NCBI RefSeq assembly: GCF_002014855.1 | Contig: NZ_MUYV01000001.1 | Location: forward strand, 62,001-126,000 | From: Moraxella porci DSM 25326 | GTDB lineage: Bacteria > Pseudomonadota > Gammaproteobacteria > Pseudomonadales > Moraxellaceae | Direction: 5' to 3' | DNA length: 64,000 nucleotides | Part shown: piece after piece, positions 34,788 to 43,524 of the stretch | Position numbering within the stretch: position 1 is the first letter of the stretch | How the letters are laid out: each line of letters opens with the position of its first letter | Translations under genes and position numbers: made by a program | The notes under the pieces: generated by a model | The model's database searches: none | The model's input: only the letters and a program-made list of their open reading frames with translations | What the model was told of the DNA's origin: nothing

Positions 34788-34856
34788 GGATAGTCATTGC
34801 TTGATTTTATGGAGTTTATCCTTATTAACAAGCCATTAAACCCACAAGGCAAACCC

Positions 34857-35186
34857 ATGAACCCAATCAAACAAATCTCCGAGCAAATTCTAACGCTGTG
34901 TGAGTCGCCGAATACCGCATTACAAGCCATTCATCTCATCATTCAGCATGGCGGTGCAGGCGAGCTGGCATGGCAAGTGGTGTACAACCGTGTGATGGCG
35001 GATCGTGATGTCGATGGGGCGTATTATTTGGCGAATTTTGCCATGCAGGTGCAGGATTTGCCTTTTGATGGCTTACCACTGGTTGAGCTTGTGCTCAAAG
35101 AGGGTGATGAGCATATGAAATTGGCATTGCTTGACAAACTGCCTGATGATGCCAAAGCTAACCTACAGACAATGGGTATTATCTAA
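34857..35186 (+). CDS. Hypothetical small soluble protein
   Basis: A 109-residue helical protein starting MNPIKQISEQILTLCE with AAGG eight bases upstream; an upstream in-frame ATG at 34797 overlaps the grxD terminator region and is less likely. It has no signal or membrane segment. The repeated helix pattern (AIHLIIQHGGAGELAWQVVY, ANFAMQVQDLPFDGL, VELVLKEGDEHMKLALLDKL) suggests a small all-alpha fold. I do not recognise the family. Confidence 0.55.
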   Translation: MNPIKQISEQILTLCESPNTALQAIHLIIQHGGAGELAWQVVYNRVMADRDVDGAYYLANFAMQVQDLPFDGLPLVELVLKEGDEHMKLALLDKLPDDAKANLQTMGII

Positions 35187-35189
35187 AAA

Positions 35190-35216
35190 ACCGCTGCGAT
35201 GCATCACAGCGTTTTT
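35190..35216. terminator. Terminator between converging genes
   Basis: CGCTG-C-GATG / CATC-A-CAGCG with one mismatch, flanked by AAAAAA and TTTTT, in the 35-base gap between the converging genes at 34857 and 35222. Confidence 0.65.
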
Positions 35217-35221
35217 AAGAT

Positions 35222-35980
35222 TTATTGACAGCTTGCCTTGCCGGTGCGGTGGTTGATGGCACCTAGACTTGCCAGTAGCTTCTGCATTTCAACATGACCA
35301 CGGGTACACGCATAAGAGTAGGCGGATTGGTTGTATGAACCCATTTTTGGATCGTCGGTGGTGGCGACCAAGTTTAGATTTGCCCCTTGGGCCGCCAAAT
35401 ATTTGACGGTTTCAAGGCGGTTGTTACTGGCGGCGACCATCACCAAAGTTTCACCATCGCTTTCAACACTTTGGTCGTTAAGATCCACAGGCTTTTTGGC
35501 GTTTAGTTGTTGGTGGACTTTTTTGACGATGTTGGTATTTTTGCCCAGTACCGCCGATTTCATGACATTATACACATCGCCTGTGTCGGTGGCGTATAGG
35601 TCAGCACCTTGAGCGATTAAATAATCCACCATGTCTTCATAGCCGATAAATGCCGCCCAGCCCAGTGCCGTCTGCTCAAGACTACCAACATCTTTGGCTT
35701 CAATGTTTTGACCGTTTTGTACCATGTATTTGACGGTTGGCAAATCACCGCGTTTGACCGCATCAAACCACGCTGCATCTGGACCTGTAGATGGCTTATC
35801 ATAAAACACACGCCAAGCCAATTTGTTTTCGTTGGCGATGTCAAAATTTTCTGCATCGCTAAAGCGAAAGTTTTGGGCTGGGGTGGGCTTAGTTTGGCTG
35901 TTTTGAGCATGGTCAGGTGTTTGACCGCTGACACAGGCAGTTAATAGACAGCCCAAAGTGATGATGATGGGAAGTTTCAT
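35222..35980 (-). CDS. Ankyrin-repeat lipoprotein
   Basis: A 252-residue protein with a lipoprotein signal peptide (MKLPIIITLGCLLTAC, lipobox LLTAC, cysteine at residue 16). Ankyrin-like repeats run from about residue 70 to 240: DLPTVKYMVQNGQNIEAKD, ALGWAAFIGYEDMVDYLIAQ, then NRLETVKYLAAQGANLNLV and ACTRGHVEMQKLLASLGA. It is expected in the periplasm, anchored to a membrane, as a protein-binding scaffold. The partner is unknown; periplasmic ankyrin proteins have been linked to catalase activity or to toxin immunity, but nothing adjacent decides this. Confidence 0.8.
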   Translation of the reverse strand: MKLPIIITLGCLLTACVSGQTPDHAQNSQTKPTPAQNFRFSDAENFDIANENKLAWRVFYDKPSTGPDAAWFDAVKRGDLPTVKYMVQNGQNIEAKDVGSLEQTALGWAAFIGYEDMVDYLIAQGADLYATDTGDVYNVMKSAVLGKNTNIVKKVHQQLNAKKPVDLNDQSVESDGETLVMVAASNNRLETVKYLAAQGANLNLVATTDDPKMGSYNQSAYSYACTRGHVEMQKLLASLGAINHRTGKASCQ

Positions 35981-36006
35981 AAAATCTCCTAATGATTTAA
36001 AAAAAG

Positions 36007-36318
36007 TTAGTCAAACAGCGGCAGACCTTCTATAAACAGCCGATGGTGCTCAGCGGATATTGCCAATAATGCGACCAAAAAAGCAATCAGTAGCAGCACA
36101 ACGCCGATGTATTTTAGTTTGGTATAATAAAGTAGAACTAATTTGTCACTCACCACACCAAAACCAAAAAACAGCCCCAAAAAGATGGCATGAGCCAAAA
36201 CGCCAACTTGATAAGTGATGAGTGAATACACCACCAAAACAGCAGCCGCCCACCAAGCAATCAGACCAAGCCATGCCAGTAGGCGATACACCTGCCCAAA
36301 ACGCCCATACGCCGTCAT
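36007..36318 (-). CDS. Hypothetical inner-membrane protein
   Basis: A 103-residue hydrophobic protein with about three membrane helices (near residues 11-33, 38-58 and 70-88: LLAWLGLIAWWAAAVLVVYS, VLAHAIFLGLFFGFGVV, YIGVVLLLIAFLVALLAI). The N-terminus starts MTAYGRFGQVYR. It lies 20 bases downstream of the YgiQ-type gene on the same strand, so they are probably cotranscribed. Family not recognised. Confidence 0.6.
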   Translation of the reverse strand: MTAYGRFGQVYRLLAWLGLIAWWAAAVLVVYSLITYQVGVLAHAIFLGLFFGFGVVSDKLVLLYYTKLKYIGVVLLLIAFLVALLAISAEHHRLFIEGLPLFD

Positions 36319-36338
36319 TATTTAGCCTTTAACTAGCA

Positions 36339-38696
36339 TTATTTGCCTTTACGAGCCTTGTGCTCACCTGTCTTGCGTGGTGGTAGTCCAGTATGCTGGG
36401 TCAGCACTCGCCCTTTGGGTGGTTGACGGTGTTGCGATTTGCCTTGATTTTGGCTTTTTGCACCTTTTGTAGCGGCGTTGCCAGTCCGCTTGATGCTATC
36501 ACCGTTGGCACTGGAGTTCTTTTTACGAGCTGATTGATAGCTGCCCGTGCCAGCAGGTTGATAAGTTGGAATTAAATGCTGTTTACTATTGCCAATTAAA
36601 TCACTTCTACCCATTTCTTTTAAGGCTGCTCGTAACAATTCCCAATTATTGGGGTCATGATAGCGCAAAAAGGCTTTATGTAAACGGCGGCGTTTCTCAC
36701 CTTTGACAATATCCACATCTTCACTGGTACGAGAGACTTTTGCCAGCGGATTTTTGGCAGAATAATACATGGTCGTTGCGGTTGCCATCGGACTTGGATA
36801 AAAGGTTTGCACTTGGTCAGCACGGAAACCATTTTTCTTTAGCCAAATTGCCAAATTCATCATATCATAATCACTAGTTCCGGGGTGGGCAGCGATAAAA
36901 TATGGAATTAAATATTGCTCTTTACCTGCTTCTTTACTAAAACGGTCAAACATCTGTTTAAAGCGGTCATAAGTACCAATGCCGGGTTTCATCATTTTAG
37001 ATAAAGGGGCTTGTTCGGTGTGCTCTGGAGCAATTTTCAGATATCCGCCCACATGATGCGTAACTAATTCTTTGACATATTCAGGATTTAACACCGCCAA
37101 ATCATAACGCAATCCTGAACCAATCAAAATCTTTTTAATGCCGCGGATTTCACGAGCTTTACGATAAAGTTGGGTCAGTGGTGCATGGTCGGTATGCAGA
37201 TTTTGACACACCCCTGGGTAAACACACGATGGTTTACGGCAATTTTTTTCAATTTCAGGGTCTTTGCAATGCAAGCGATACATATTCGCTGTTGGCCCCC
37301 CAAGGTCAGAAATAATGCCTGTAAAATTTGGTGCGGTATCACGGATTTTTTCCACTTCTCTTAAAATGGATTCTTCCGAACGATTTTGGATAATTCGCCC
37401 TTCATGTTCGGTAATGGAACAGAAGGTACAGCCCCCAAAACAACCCCGCATAATATTGACCGAAAACTTAATCATATCAAAGGCAGGGAAACGAGCATTA
37501 CCATAGCTTGGATGTGGCAAGCGAGCATAAGGCAAATCAAAAATATAATCCATCTCTTCGGTGGTGAGTGGAATTGCTGGTGGATTTAGCCAAACATCTC
37601 TATCGCCATGACGTTGCACCAAGGCTCGGGCATTGCCGGGGTTGGTTTCTAGGTGCAAAATACGATTGGCATGGGCATACATCACACGGTCATTTGCCAC
37701 TTGTTCAAAACTTGGCATACGAATGACTGCCAATTCTCGTGGTGGTAATTTGTGTTTAATGGCTTTTGATGGTTGCAGACTGACAATTTGCGTATCACTT
37801 GGCAAATCATCACCTGCTTTTACGATTGGATTTTCGACCACATCTTTATTAAAGTTTTGATATTGTTCTGTTTTATTTTGCTCAATTTCACAATCGGCAA
37901 CATCTTCCATCATCACATAAGGATTGATAATTGGGTCAACTCGCCCAATCGTATCTACATCATTACTGGCAATTTCAATAAAATCTTTTTTAAGATGGCG
38001 ATTAGATTTATTTAAAATAAATGCTGTACCACGCACATCGACAATCGTTTTGATAGTTTCACCACGAGCCAAGCGGTGCATGATTTCAATAATTGCACGC
38101 TCACCATTACCATAAACCAAAATATCAGGTTTTGCGTCCATTAAAATGGAGCGACGCACTTTATCTGACCAATAATCATAATGGGCGATACGGCGTAAAC
38201 TGCCTTCAATTCCCCCTAAAATAATCGGCACATCGGGGAAGGCTTCACGGCAACGCTGACAATACACCGTCGCTGCACGGTCAGGGCGTTTATTTGGCAC
38301 ATTATCAGGGGAATAGGCATCATCAGAACGGATTTTGCGGTCAGCTGTATAGCGGTTAATCATACTGTCCATATTACCTGCGGTTACGCCAAAGGCAATG
38401 TTTGGTTTGCCAAGCACTTTAAAGGCATCAGCAGATGTCCAATCGGGCTGGGCAATAATACCAACACGAAAACCTTGTGCTTCAAGCGTGCGTCCAATCA
38501 CCCCTGAACAAAATGATGGATGGTCAATATAGGCATCACCACACACTAAAATAAAATCGCAACTATCCCAACCAAGCATATCCATTTCTGCTTTGGACAT
38601 GGGTAAAAATGGTGCAGGTTCAAAACAACTTGCCCAATATTTATCATAATCTAAAATATTTTTGGCAGTTTGGCGGTGTTTATAAGCGGTGGACAT
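36339..38696 (-). CDS. ygiQ: YgiQ-family radical SAM protein
   Basis: A large radical-SAM protein (785 residues from the ATG at 38696; a TTG at 38711 is less likely). The N-terminal YgiQ domain has [15 protein letters not shown] and [20 protein letters not shown]. The radical SAM 4Fe-4S motif is CFGGCTFCS near residue 425 ([19 protein letters not shown]). The C-terminus is a basic, low-complexity tail rich in lysine, glutamine and glycine (about 710-785). Its reaction is not established. The 4Fe-4S cluster presumably depends on the isc genes next door. Confidence 0.94.
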   Translation of the reverse strand: MSTAYKHRQTAKNILDYDKYWASCFEPAPFLPMSKAEMDMLGWDSCDFILVCGDAYIDHPSFCSGVIGRTLEAQGFRVGIIAQPDWTSADAFKVLGKPNIAFGVTAGNMDSMINRYTADRKIRSDDAYSPDNVPNKRPDRAATVYCQRCREAFPDVPIILGGIEGSLRRIAHYDYWSDKVRRSILMDAKPDILVYGNGERAIIEIMHRLARGETIKTIVDVRGTAFILNKSNRHLKKDFIEIASNDVDTIGRVDPIINPYVMMEDVADCEIEQNKTEQYQNFNKDVVENPIVKAGDDLPSDTQIVSLQPSKAIKHKLPPRELAVIRMPSFEQVANDRVMYAHANRILHLETNPGNARALVQRHGDRDVWLNPPAIPLTTEEMDYIFDLPYARLPHPSYGNARFPAFDMIKFSVNIMRGCFGGCTFCSITEHEGRIIQNRSEESILREVEKIRDTAPNFTGIISDLGGPTANMYRLHCKDPEIEKNCRKPSCVYPGVCQNLHTDHAPLTQLYRKAREIRGIKKILIGSGLRYDLAVLNPEYVKELVTHHVGGYLKIAPEHTEQAPLSKMMKPGIGTYDRFKQMFDRFSKEAGKEQYLIPYFIAAHPGTSDYDMMNLAIWLKKNGFRADQVQTFYPSPMATATTMYYSAKNPLAKVSRTSEDVDIVKGEKRRRLHKAFLRYHDPNNWELLRAALKEMGRSDLIGNSKQHLIPTYQPAGTGSYQSARKKNSSANGDSIKRTGNAATKGAKSQNQGKSQHRQPPKGRVLTQHTGLPPRKTGEHKARKGK

Positions 38697-38801
38697 GGAT
38701 AGCGTTACCAAATAAAAAGTAATAATGAAAACTTCTCATTTTAGCATGAATTTTATTCAAATTGGGGGAATGTTGTGGGCTTTTGGTAAATGATGGGCGG
38801 G

Positions 38802-39350
38802 TTATTTGATTAAGATAATTCGTCTGCCAGTTGCCTTAAGGTGATAATCATGAATCAGTAAGGCAAGTTTTTTGTAGTGAATGGGTAGATTTTCATGATA
38901 AATTTCAATGTTTTTCAGAGATTTATCAAAAATCGTAATGTGTGCGCCTTGCGTTTTATGCCTGCCGAACGTTTCTACGGATGAGAAATTTTGCCATGGA
39001 ATATATATCGTCTTATTATCAAGATGGTGCGTCAAGCCATCAGGTGTTAGCTGTAGAAAATAAGAATTTGGGTCTGTGCTTAGGCTAAACTTGTGATTTT
39101 GTTTTTGTTCATAAACCATACCAAGTAATAAAAGTCCTGCCAATAGAACAACCCAACCAAAAATAAAGTGCCAATCATGAATGATGATATGAATGCCAAG
39201 CACAGCCAGAGGAATCCCAAAAACAACACCTAATAGGGCATTGAAGTTCAACAAAGGACGATGGATATGAATGGTAATCTTAGGTAAGTCCAAAATAGAA
39301 TCTGTCTGTCTAATTTGGGCGAGATACTGCTCAAAATGCTGATTATTCAT
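38802..39350 (-). CDS. Hypothetical membrane protein with PH-like domain layout
   Basis: A 182-residue protein with two membrane helices in a hairpin (about residues 38-57 and 62-80: LLGVVFGIPLAVLGIHIIIH and FIFGWVVLLAGLLLLGMVY), then a beta-rich soluble part with FLQLTPDGLTHHLDNKTIYI and WQNFSSVETF. This resembles the YcxB-like layout of the protein at 31.5 kb, although the sequences are not obviously alike. Lower GC than the adjacent core genes. Function unknown. Confidence 0.6.
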   Translation of the reverse strand: MNNQHFEQYLAQIRQTDSILDLPKITIHIHRPLLNFNALLGVVFGIPLAVLGIHIIIHDWHFIFGWVVLLAGLLLLGMVYEQKQNHKFSLSTDPNSYFLQLTPDGLTHHLDNKTIYIPWQNFSSVETFGRHKTQGAHITIFDKSLKNIEIYHENLPIHYKKLALLIHDYHLKATGRRIILIK

Positions 39351-39360
39351 AAGTGTAAAT

Positions 39361-39398
39361 AAAAAAGTGCGATAAGTGATTTTATCGCACTTTTTTGA
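39361..39398. terminator. Bidirectional terminator between fdx and the PH-like gene region
   Basis: AAAAAAGTGCGATAA, six-base loop, TTATCGCACTTTTTT: a perfect 15-base stem with A and T tails. It lies upstream of the minus-strand gene at 38802 and downstream of fdx, so it most likely ends the isc transcript. Confidence 0.88.
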
Positions 39399-39498
39399 GT
39401 TTTGGCGAATTAAATGATGCGCCTAAAACCAAGGAGTTGGCATTGTCAATTTTGAATCTGAATGCTTGGTTAAATACCTCAATGGCTTTTATGGATGA

Positions 39499-39837
39499 TC
39501 AATGATTCTCTTTGGCGTGATTGAGCGTGTATTTTGGAATCTCAATCACCAAATCTTCATCCGCGACGATACACTGACAAGCCAGTCGAGAATCAGGCTC
39601 AAGACCCCAAGCACGATCAAGTAAATCGCCTTCGATGTCATCCATCTCCTCTAGGCTATCAAAACCTTTGCGGATAACCACATGGCAAGTGGTGCAGGCT
39701 TTTGACATATCGCAGGCGTGTTCGATTTTGATGCCGCGATCTAGTAGGGCTTCACATAGATTTTCACCAGCATTGATTTCGACAGTCGCACCTTCTGGGC
39801 AGATCTCATGGTGAGGTAGTAGGGTTACAGTGGTCAT
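39499..39837 (-). CDS. fdx: ISC-system 2Fe-2S ferredoxin
   Basis: A 112-residue adrenodoxin-type ferredoxin that supplies electrons for Fe-S cluster assembly. The cluster ligands are in HACDMSKACTTCHVV and the late SRLACQCIV. Last gene of the isc cluster, 40 bases after hscA. No iscX follows. Confidence 0.96.
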   Translation of the reverse strand: MTTVTLLPHHEICPEGATVEINAGENLCEALLDRGIKIEHACDMSKACTTCHVVIRKGFDSLEEMDDIEGDLLDRAWGLEPDSRLACQCIVADEDLVIEIPKYTLNHAKENH

Positions 39838-39877
39838 AAATATCTCTTATGATTTGAAATTTATAATAAATTCGTCA

Positions 39878-41737
39878 TTACCAATCGCTGGTGCGTGTGC
39901 CTGCAAGGGCATCTTTGACATTCTTATCCATGATGACGCCAGCAAAGTGATCGCTGGCAGGTTTTAGTCTAGCGACGGCATCATCAAGCGAAGCTTTATC
40001 ATTGCCATCAATCGCATGACGCACATCATTCATCAGTGCTTGTAGCGTGCTTTTTTCATCATCGCTTAATAGATCGCCAAATTCTGCCAGTGCCGAAGTC
40101 AATGCAATCAGTTCTCGATCGGCTTCGACTTTGGCTTCAATCAGCATACGCGCTTTTTTGTCTTCGTTGGCGTGCGTAAAGCCTGCTAGTAATAGCTGCT
40201 CTTGCTGTGCTTCTGACAGTCCATAGCTTGGGCTGACTTCGATATGGCTTTTGACACCAGTGGTGGTTTCTTGGGCGGAAACGGTTAGCTGACCATTGGC
40301 GTCGATGCTAAAGGTGACTTCGATACGCGCCAAGCCTGCTTTCATCGGTGGTATGCCGTACAGCTCAAAGCGTGCTAAACTGCGACAATCCGCCACGGTA
40401 TCTCGTTCACCTTGTACAATATGCACCACCATGCCTGTCTGACCATCTTGGTGCGTAGTGAAGGTTTGGCGACGAGCCACAGGGATTGGTGTATTGCGTG
40501 GAATGATGACTTCAACAAGACCACCCATGGTCTCAAGACCTAATGATAGCGGTGTGACATCCAGTAGCAATAAGCCATCATCTTTTTTATTGATCAGCTG
40601 ATCGGCAGCGATACTAGCGCCCAGCGCGACGACTTCATCAGGGTTAATGCTGCACAGTGGCGTGCGGTCAAAGTATGCTTGTACCGCATTAATAATCACA
40701 GGCATACGAGTCGAGCCACCGACCAAGATGACATCATTGAGTGTTGATTGATCGATCTTGGCATCAAGTAGTACTTGCTCGCAGGCTTGTAGTGTACGAC
40801 GAATGACAGGTTCAATAATCTGTGCCAGTGTCTGATTATCAAGGGATAATTGAACTTGTGTACCTGCGATGATGGTATCAATCGTGATTGAATCTGCATC
40901 GGTCAGTGCTTGCTTATAGCCTTTGGCAAGTTTGGCGAGTGTTGATTTTTCACTATTGTCAATGTGAGCAGGATCAAGCTTGGCTTGTTTAATGAGCCAG
41001 TTGGCAAGTAAGCGGTCAATATCATCACCGCCCAAGGCTGAATTGCCACCGGTAGCCAACACTTCAAACACGCCATCACTAAGTCGAAGGATGGAGACAT
41101 CAAAAGTACCACCACCTAAGTCATACACCAAATAAGTACCATGAGCAGTCGCTTTATCCAAGCCATAAGCAATGGCAGCGGCCGTCGGTTCATTGAGTAG
41201 GCGTAGGACGGTCAGACCTGCCGCAGTGGCTGCATCCTTAGTGGCTGTACGCTGTGCATCATCAAAATACGCAGGCACAGTAATCACCGCGCCTTGGATG
41301 CTGTCATCAGGTAGTGCGGCAGCGGCGTGGCGATATAGGCGTGACAATAGATGGGCTGATGTCTCAACTGGGGATTTATCCCCTTGAGCGGTGACAAAAG
41401 CAGGCATATTGGCATCATCACCGCTTAATGTATAAGGGTGTGAAAATTTAATATCGCTGCGAGCTCGCCCCATGAATCGCTTGGCGGAGATGATGGTGTT
41501 GGCCGTGTCATCTGCATAAGCCAAAGCTTCTTTGCCTGTCAGTGGTGTATCGCTTTGGTCGCCATAATACACGACTGATGGTAATAGCGGTGTGTCATTA
41601 AATGGCAAAACTTGTGCCTTGCCTGAGCGAACCACACCAACCAAAGAATGTGTCGTGCCAAGGTCGATGCCTAGGGCAAAACGATGCTGATGGGGGTTTT
41701 TGCTTTGATTTGGTTCGCTGATTTGTAATAATGACAT
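39878..41737 (-). CDS. hscA: Fe-S assembly chaperone HscA
   Basis: Specialised Hsp70 that releases clusters from IscU together with HscB. It has 619 residues: nucleotide-binding domain with LGIDLGTTHSLVGVV, VPAYFDDAQRTATKDAA, YDLGGGTFDVSIL and VGGSTRMP, then the substrate-binding domain (DVTPLSLGLETMGG). It has its own promoter and a terminator before it, separating it from hscB, which is unusual in the operon. Confidence 0.97.
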   Translation of the reverse strand: MSLLQISEPNQSKNPHQHRFALGIDLGTTHSLVGVVRSGKAQVLPFNDTPLLPSVVYYGDQSDTPLTGKEALAYADDTANTIISAKRFMGRARSDIKFSHPYTLSGDDANMPAFVTAQGDKSPVETSAHLLSRLYRHAAAALPDDSIQGAVITVPAYFDDAQRTATKDAATAAGLTVLRLLNEPTAAAIAYGLDKATAHGTYLVYDLGGGTFDVSILRLSDGVFEVLATGGNSALGGDDIDRLLANWLIKQAKLDPAHIDNSEKSTLAKLAKGYKQALTDADSITIDTIIAGTQVQLSLDNQTLAQIIEPVIRRTLQACEQVLLDAKIDQSTLNDVILVGGSTRMPVIINAVQAYFDRTPLCSINPDEVVALGASIAADQLINKKDDGLLLLDVTPLSLGLETMGGLVEVIIPRNTPIPVARRQTFTTHQDGQTGMVVHIVQGERDTVADCRSLARFELYGIPPMKAGLARIEVTFSIDANGQLTVSAQETTTGVKSHIEVSPSYGLSEAQQEQLLLAGFTHANEDKKARMLIEAKVEADRELIALTSALAEFGDLLSDDEKSTLQALMNDVRHAIDGNDKASLDDAVARLKPASDHFAGVIMDKNVKDALAGTRTSDW

Positions 41738-41794
41738 GGCAAATTCTTAAAATTAATAAAAAAGTGGCGATTGGAAAGTGTTTTCCAGTGGCTA

Positions 41795-41823
41795 ATTATA
41801 CTAAATTTTGATGCGTTATCCAA
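41795..41823 (-). promoter_or_regulatory. Promoter of hscA-fdx inside the isc cluster
   Basis: The minus strand reads TTGGAT (41823-41818), a 17-base spacer and TATAAT (41800-41795), 58 bases before the hscA ATG. It lies immediately after the hairpin that follows hscB. Confidence 0.65.
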
Positions 41824-41833
41824 AATAGTTCAT

Positions 41834-41870
41834 CATAAAAACACGCCAAAAGGCATCAATCTGGCGTGTT
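41834..41870 (-). terminator. Terminator-like hairpin between hscB and hscA
   Basis: The minus strand reads AACACGCCA, 13-base loop, TGGCGTGTTTTTA: a nine-base stem followed by five T, 29 bases after the hscB stop. Confidence 0.75.
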
Positions 41871-41898
41871 AATTCTAACTTTCCCTAAAATCATGCAA

Positions 41899-42426
41899 TC
41901 AGACATACAAATCGTCATCATCGGTATGATGCTGTAGGATTTCGCTAATTTTGGCGATGATATCGTCATGTAGCTTACCGACGAATTGTAATTTTTGGGC
42001 AAGATCTCGTGCGCTTATCCAGTCTTGGGCTTGATATGCATGATCAAAACCATCTGCCAAAGCTTGGCTGGTTTGAGTGATTTCATCCGCCATCTGATTC
42101 AGACTTGCCTTGTCATCAGTATCATCAAGCGTGATGCGAATTTCCATCATCTCACCCAAAAAATCCCAATCGCTGATCGATTTATCCAAATCAATATCTT
42201 CGCCATTTAGACTGAGCAAATAAGCGGCACGGCTGTCATCTCGCTTTAGGGTATCATAAGCATGGTTAATCAATGATGCGTTTTGGGTGATGGCGATACT
42301 GTCGCCGTCTTGACGGTCGGGATGATGTGTTTTTTGGAGATCCAGCAGACGCGCCTTGAGCTGATCTGCATCAATCCGAAAGCTGATCGGCAGACCAAAT
42401 AATGCAAAAAAATGATTCTCGTTCAT
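41899..42426 (-). CDS. hscB: Fe-S assembly co-chaperone HscB
   Basis: J-domain protein that brings IscU to HscA. It has 175 residues: J domain at the N-terminus with FFALFGLPISFRID and the HPD motif in KTHHPDRQDGDS, then the C-terminal three-helix IscU-binding domain. The start follows the iscA stop by nine bases, so it is coupled to iscA. A terminator hairpin follows. Confidence 0.95.
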   Translation of the reverse strand: MNENHFFALFGLPISFRIDADQLKARLLDLQKTHHPDRQDGDSIAITQNASLINHAYDTLKRDDSRAAYLLSLNGEDIDLDKSISDWDFLGEMMEIRITLDDTDDKASLNQMADEITQTSQALADGFDHAYQAQDWISARDLAQKLQFVGKLHDDIIAKISEILQHHTDDDDLYV

Positions 42427-42435
42427 CGGTACGCC

Positions 42436-42756
42436 TTAGACGGTGAAAGACTCACCGCAGCCACATTCACCTTTTTGGTTGGGATTGGTGAATTTGAACC
42501 CTGAATTTAGCCCTTCGGTGACATAATCCATCTCAAGACCGTTTAGGTACACAAGGCTTTTTGGGTCAACAAAGACATTTACGCCACCGCTTGAGAACTT
42601 CTCATCGGTATCGTTCGGCTCATCGACGAACTCAAGCACATAAGCCAATCCCGAGCAGCCAGCTGTACGCACGCCGACACGGATACCTTCGCCGCTTCCA
42701 CGGTTCTCCAAGAAATCTTTGACATGCTGTGCAGCACGGGCAGTTAGGGTAATCAT
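42436..42756 (-). CDS. iscA: Fe-S assembly A-type protein IscA
   Basis: A-type carrier, 106 residues, with the three conserved cysteines in [13 protein letters not shown] and GECGCGESF. It receives clusters from IscU and passes them to 4Fe-4S targets. It lies between iscU and hscB on the same strand, the standard position. Confidence 0.97.
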   Translation of the reverse strand: MITLTARAAQHVKDFLENRGSGEGIRVGVRTAGCSGLAYVLEFVDEPNDTDEKFSSGGVNVFVDPKSLVYLNGLEMDYVTEGLNSGFKFTNPNQKGECGCGESFTV

Positions 42757-42819
42757 GACAATTCCTTAAAATTCTCTAAAGATTGGCTTATTTAATTGAT
42801 ACGATGAATTGTAGTCAAA

Positions 42820-43203
42820 TTAAGCTTGTGCTTTGGTTTGATAATCTTCAATCGCCGCTTTGATGGCATCTTCAGCAAGTACTGAGCAGTGTACCTTGAC
42901 TGGCGGTAGTGCCAGCTCTTCTGCGATGTCTTTATTTTTGATGGCAGCGGCTTGATCTAGGGTTTTGCCTTTTAGCCATTCGGTAACGAGCGAGCTTGAT
43001 GCGATGGCAGAGCCGCAGCCATAAGTTTTGAATTTGGCATCTTCAATGATACCATCATCGCTGACTTGGATTTGTAGGCGCATCACATCACCACAAGCAG
43101 GTGCACCAACCATGCCAGTGCCGACATTTTTGGCGTTTTTGTCTAGGTTGCCCACATTGCGTGGATTTTCATAATGATCGATGACTTTATCTGAATATGC
43201 CAT
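42820..43203 (-). CDS. iscU: Fe-S scaffold protein IscU
   Basis: Scaffold on which clusters are built from IscS-derived sulfur. It has 127 residues with the three ligand cysteines C37 (APACGDV), C63 (YGCGSAIASSS) and one near residue 106 (VHCSVLAEDA), and the HscA-recognition motif LPPVK. A 320-base gap with hairpin repeats separates it from iscS upstream. Confidence 0.98.
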   Translation of the reverse strand: MAYSDKVIDHYENPRNVGNLDKNAKNVGTGMVGAPACGDVMRLQIQVSDDGIIEDAKFKTYGCGSAIASSSLVTEWLKGKTLDQAAAIKNKDIAEELALPPVKVHCSVLAEDAIKAAIEDYQTKAQA

Positions 43204-43298
43204 AACTGTATCTCTTTTAAGTTTGGTGAATTGACAAATCGTGCGTTGGCTGGATTTGCCAAATTTTCTACTAAATTTTTATCTGTATTGCAATCGGC

Positions 43299-43370
43299 TA
43301 TTTATAGGCGGCTGGTGCTAGGCGGGTAAGCGATGGTGTACTTGTGTACATTGAGCATCAGTCCTATAAA
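43299..43370. repeat. Hairpin repeat element, copy 1
   Basis: Begins TTTATAGGCGGCTGGTGC and ends CAGTCCTATAAA, giving imperfect inverted ends. Its first 58 bases (43299-43356) match copy 2 with two differences. The inner TGTACTTGTGTACA is itself palindromic. Confidence 0.75.
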
Positions 43371-43394
43371 ACGGCCATTATCAAAGTGGTTATC

Positions 43395-43408
43395 GCCTAG
43401 TGATAGGC
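43395..43408. repeat. Small hairpin between the repeat copies
   Basis: GCCTA, GTGA, TAGGC: a perfect five-base stem with a four-base loop. Confidence 0.5.
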
Positions 43409-43425
43409 AGGTATCGCTTTGTAAT

Positions 43426-43522
43426 CGTTTATTTATAGGCGGCTGGTGCTAGGCGGGCGAGCGATGGTGTACTTGTGTACATTGAGCGAAGCCCAACGAC
43501 GCAACAGCCCCTAGAAATAACG
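43426..43522. repeat. Hairpin repeat element, copy 2
   Basis: Terminal inverted repeats CGTTTATTTATAGGCGGCTG (43426-43445) and CAGCCCCTAGAAATAACG (43505-43522) bound a 97-base element ending two bases before the iscS stop codon. Its internal 58 bases repeat copy 1. The layout is that of a REP/MITE-like element, without a coding capacity. Confidence 0.75.
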
Positions 43523-43524
43523 AT

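Larger units (their letters stand above)
43204..43524. other. Repeat-bearing gap between iscU and iscS
   Basis: No gene. It contains two 58-base direct repeats (each within a hairpin-forming element), a small GCCTA/TAGGC hairpin between them, and a possible weak promoter for iscU (minus strand TTGCAA at 43293-43288, 17-base spacer, TAGAAA). Confidence 0.6.

Noticed and set aside
43299..43522. Possible CRISPR array in the isc gap
   Set aside because: Only two repeat units, of 58 bases with inverted ends, and no regular spacers or cas genes; they are hairpin elements.
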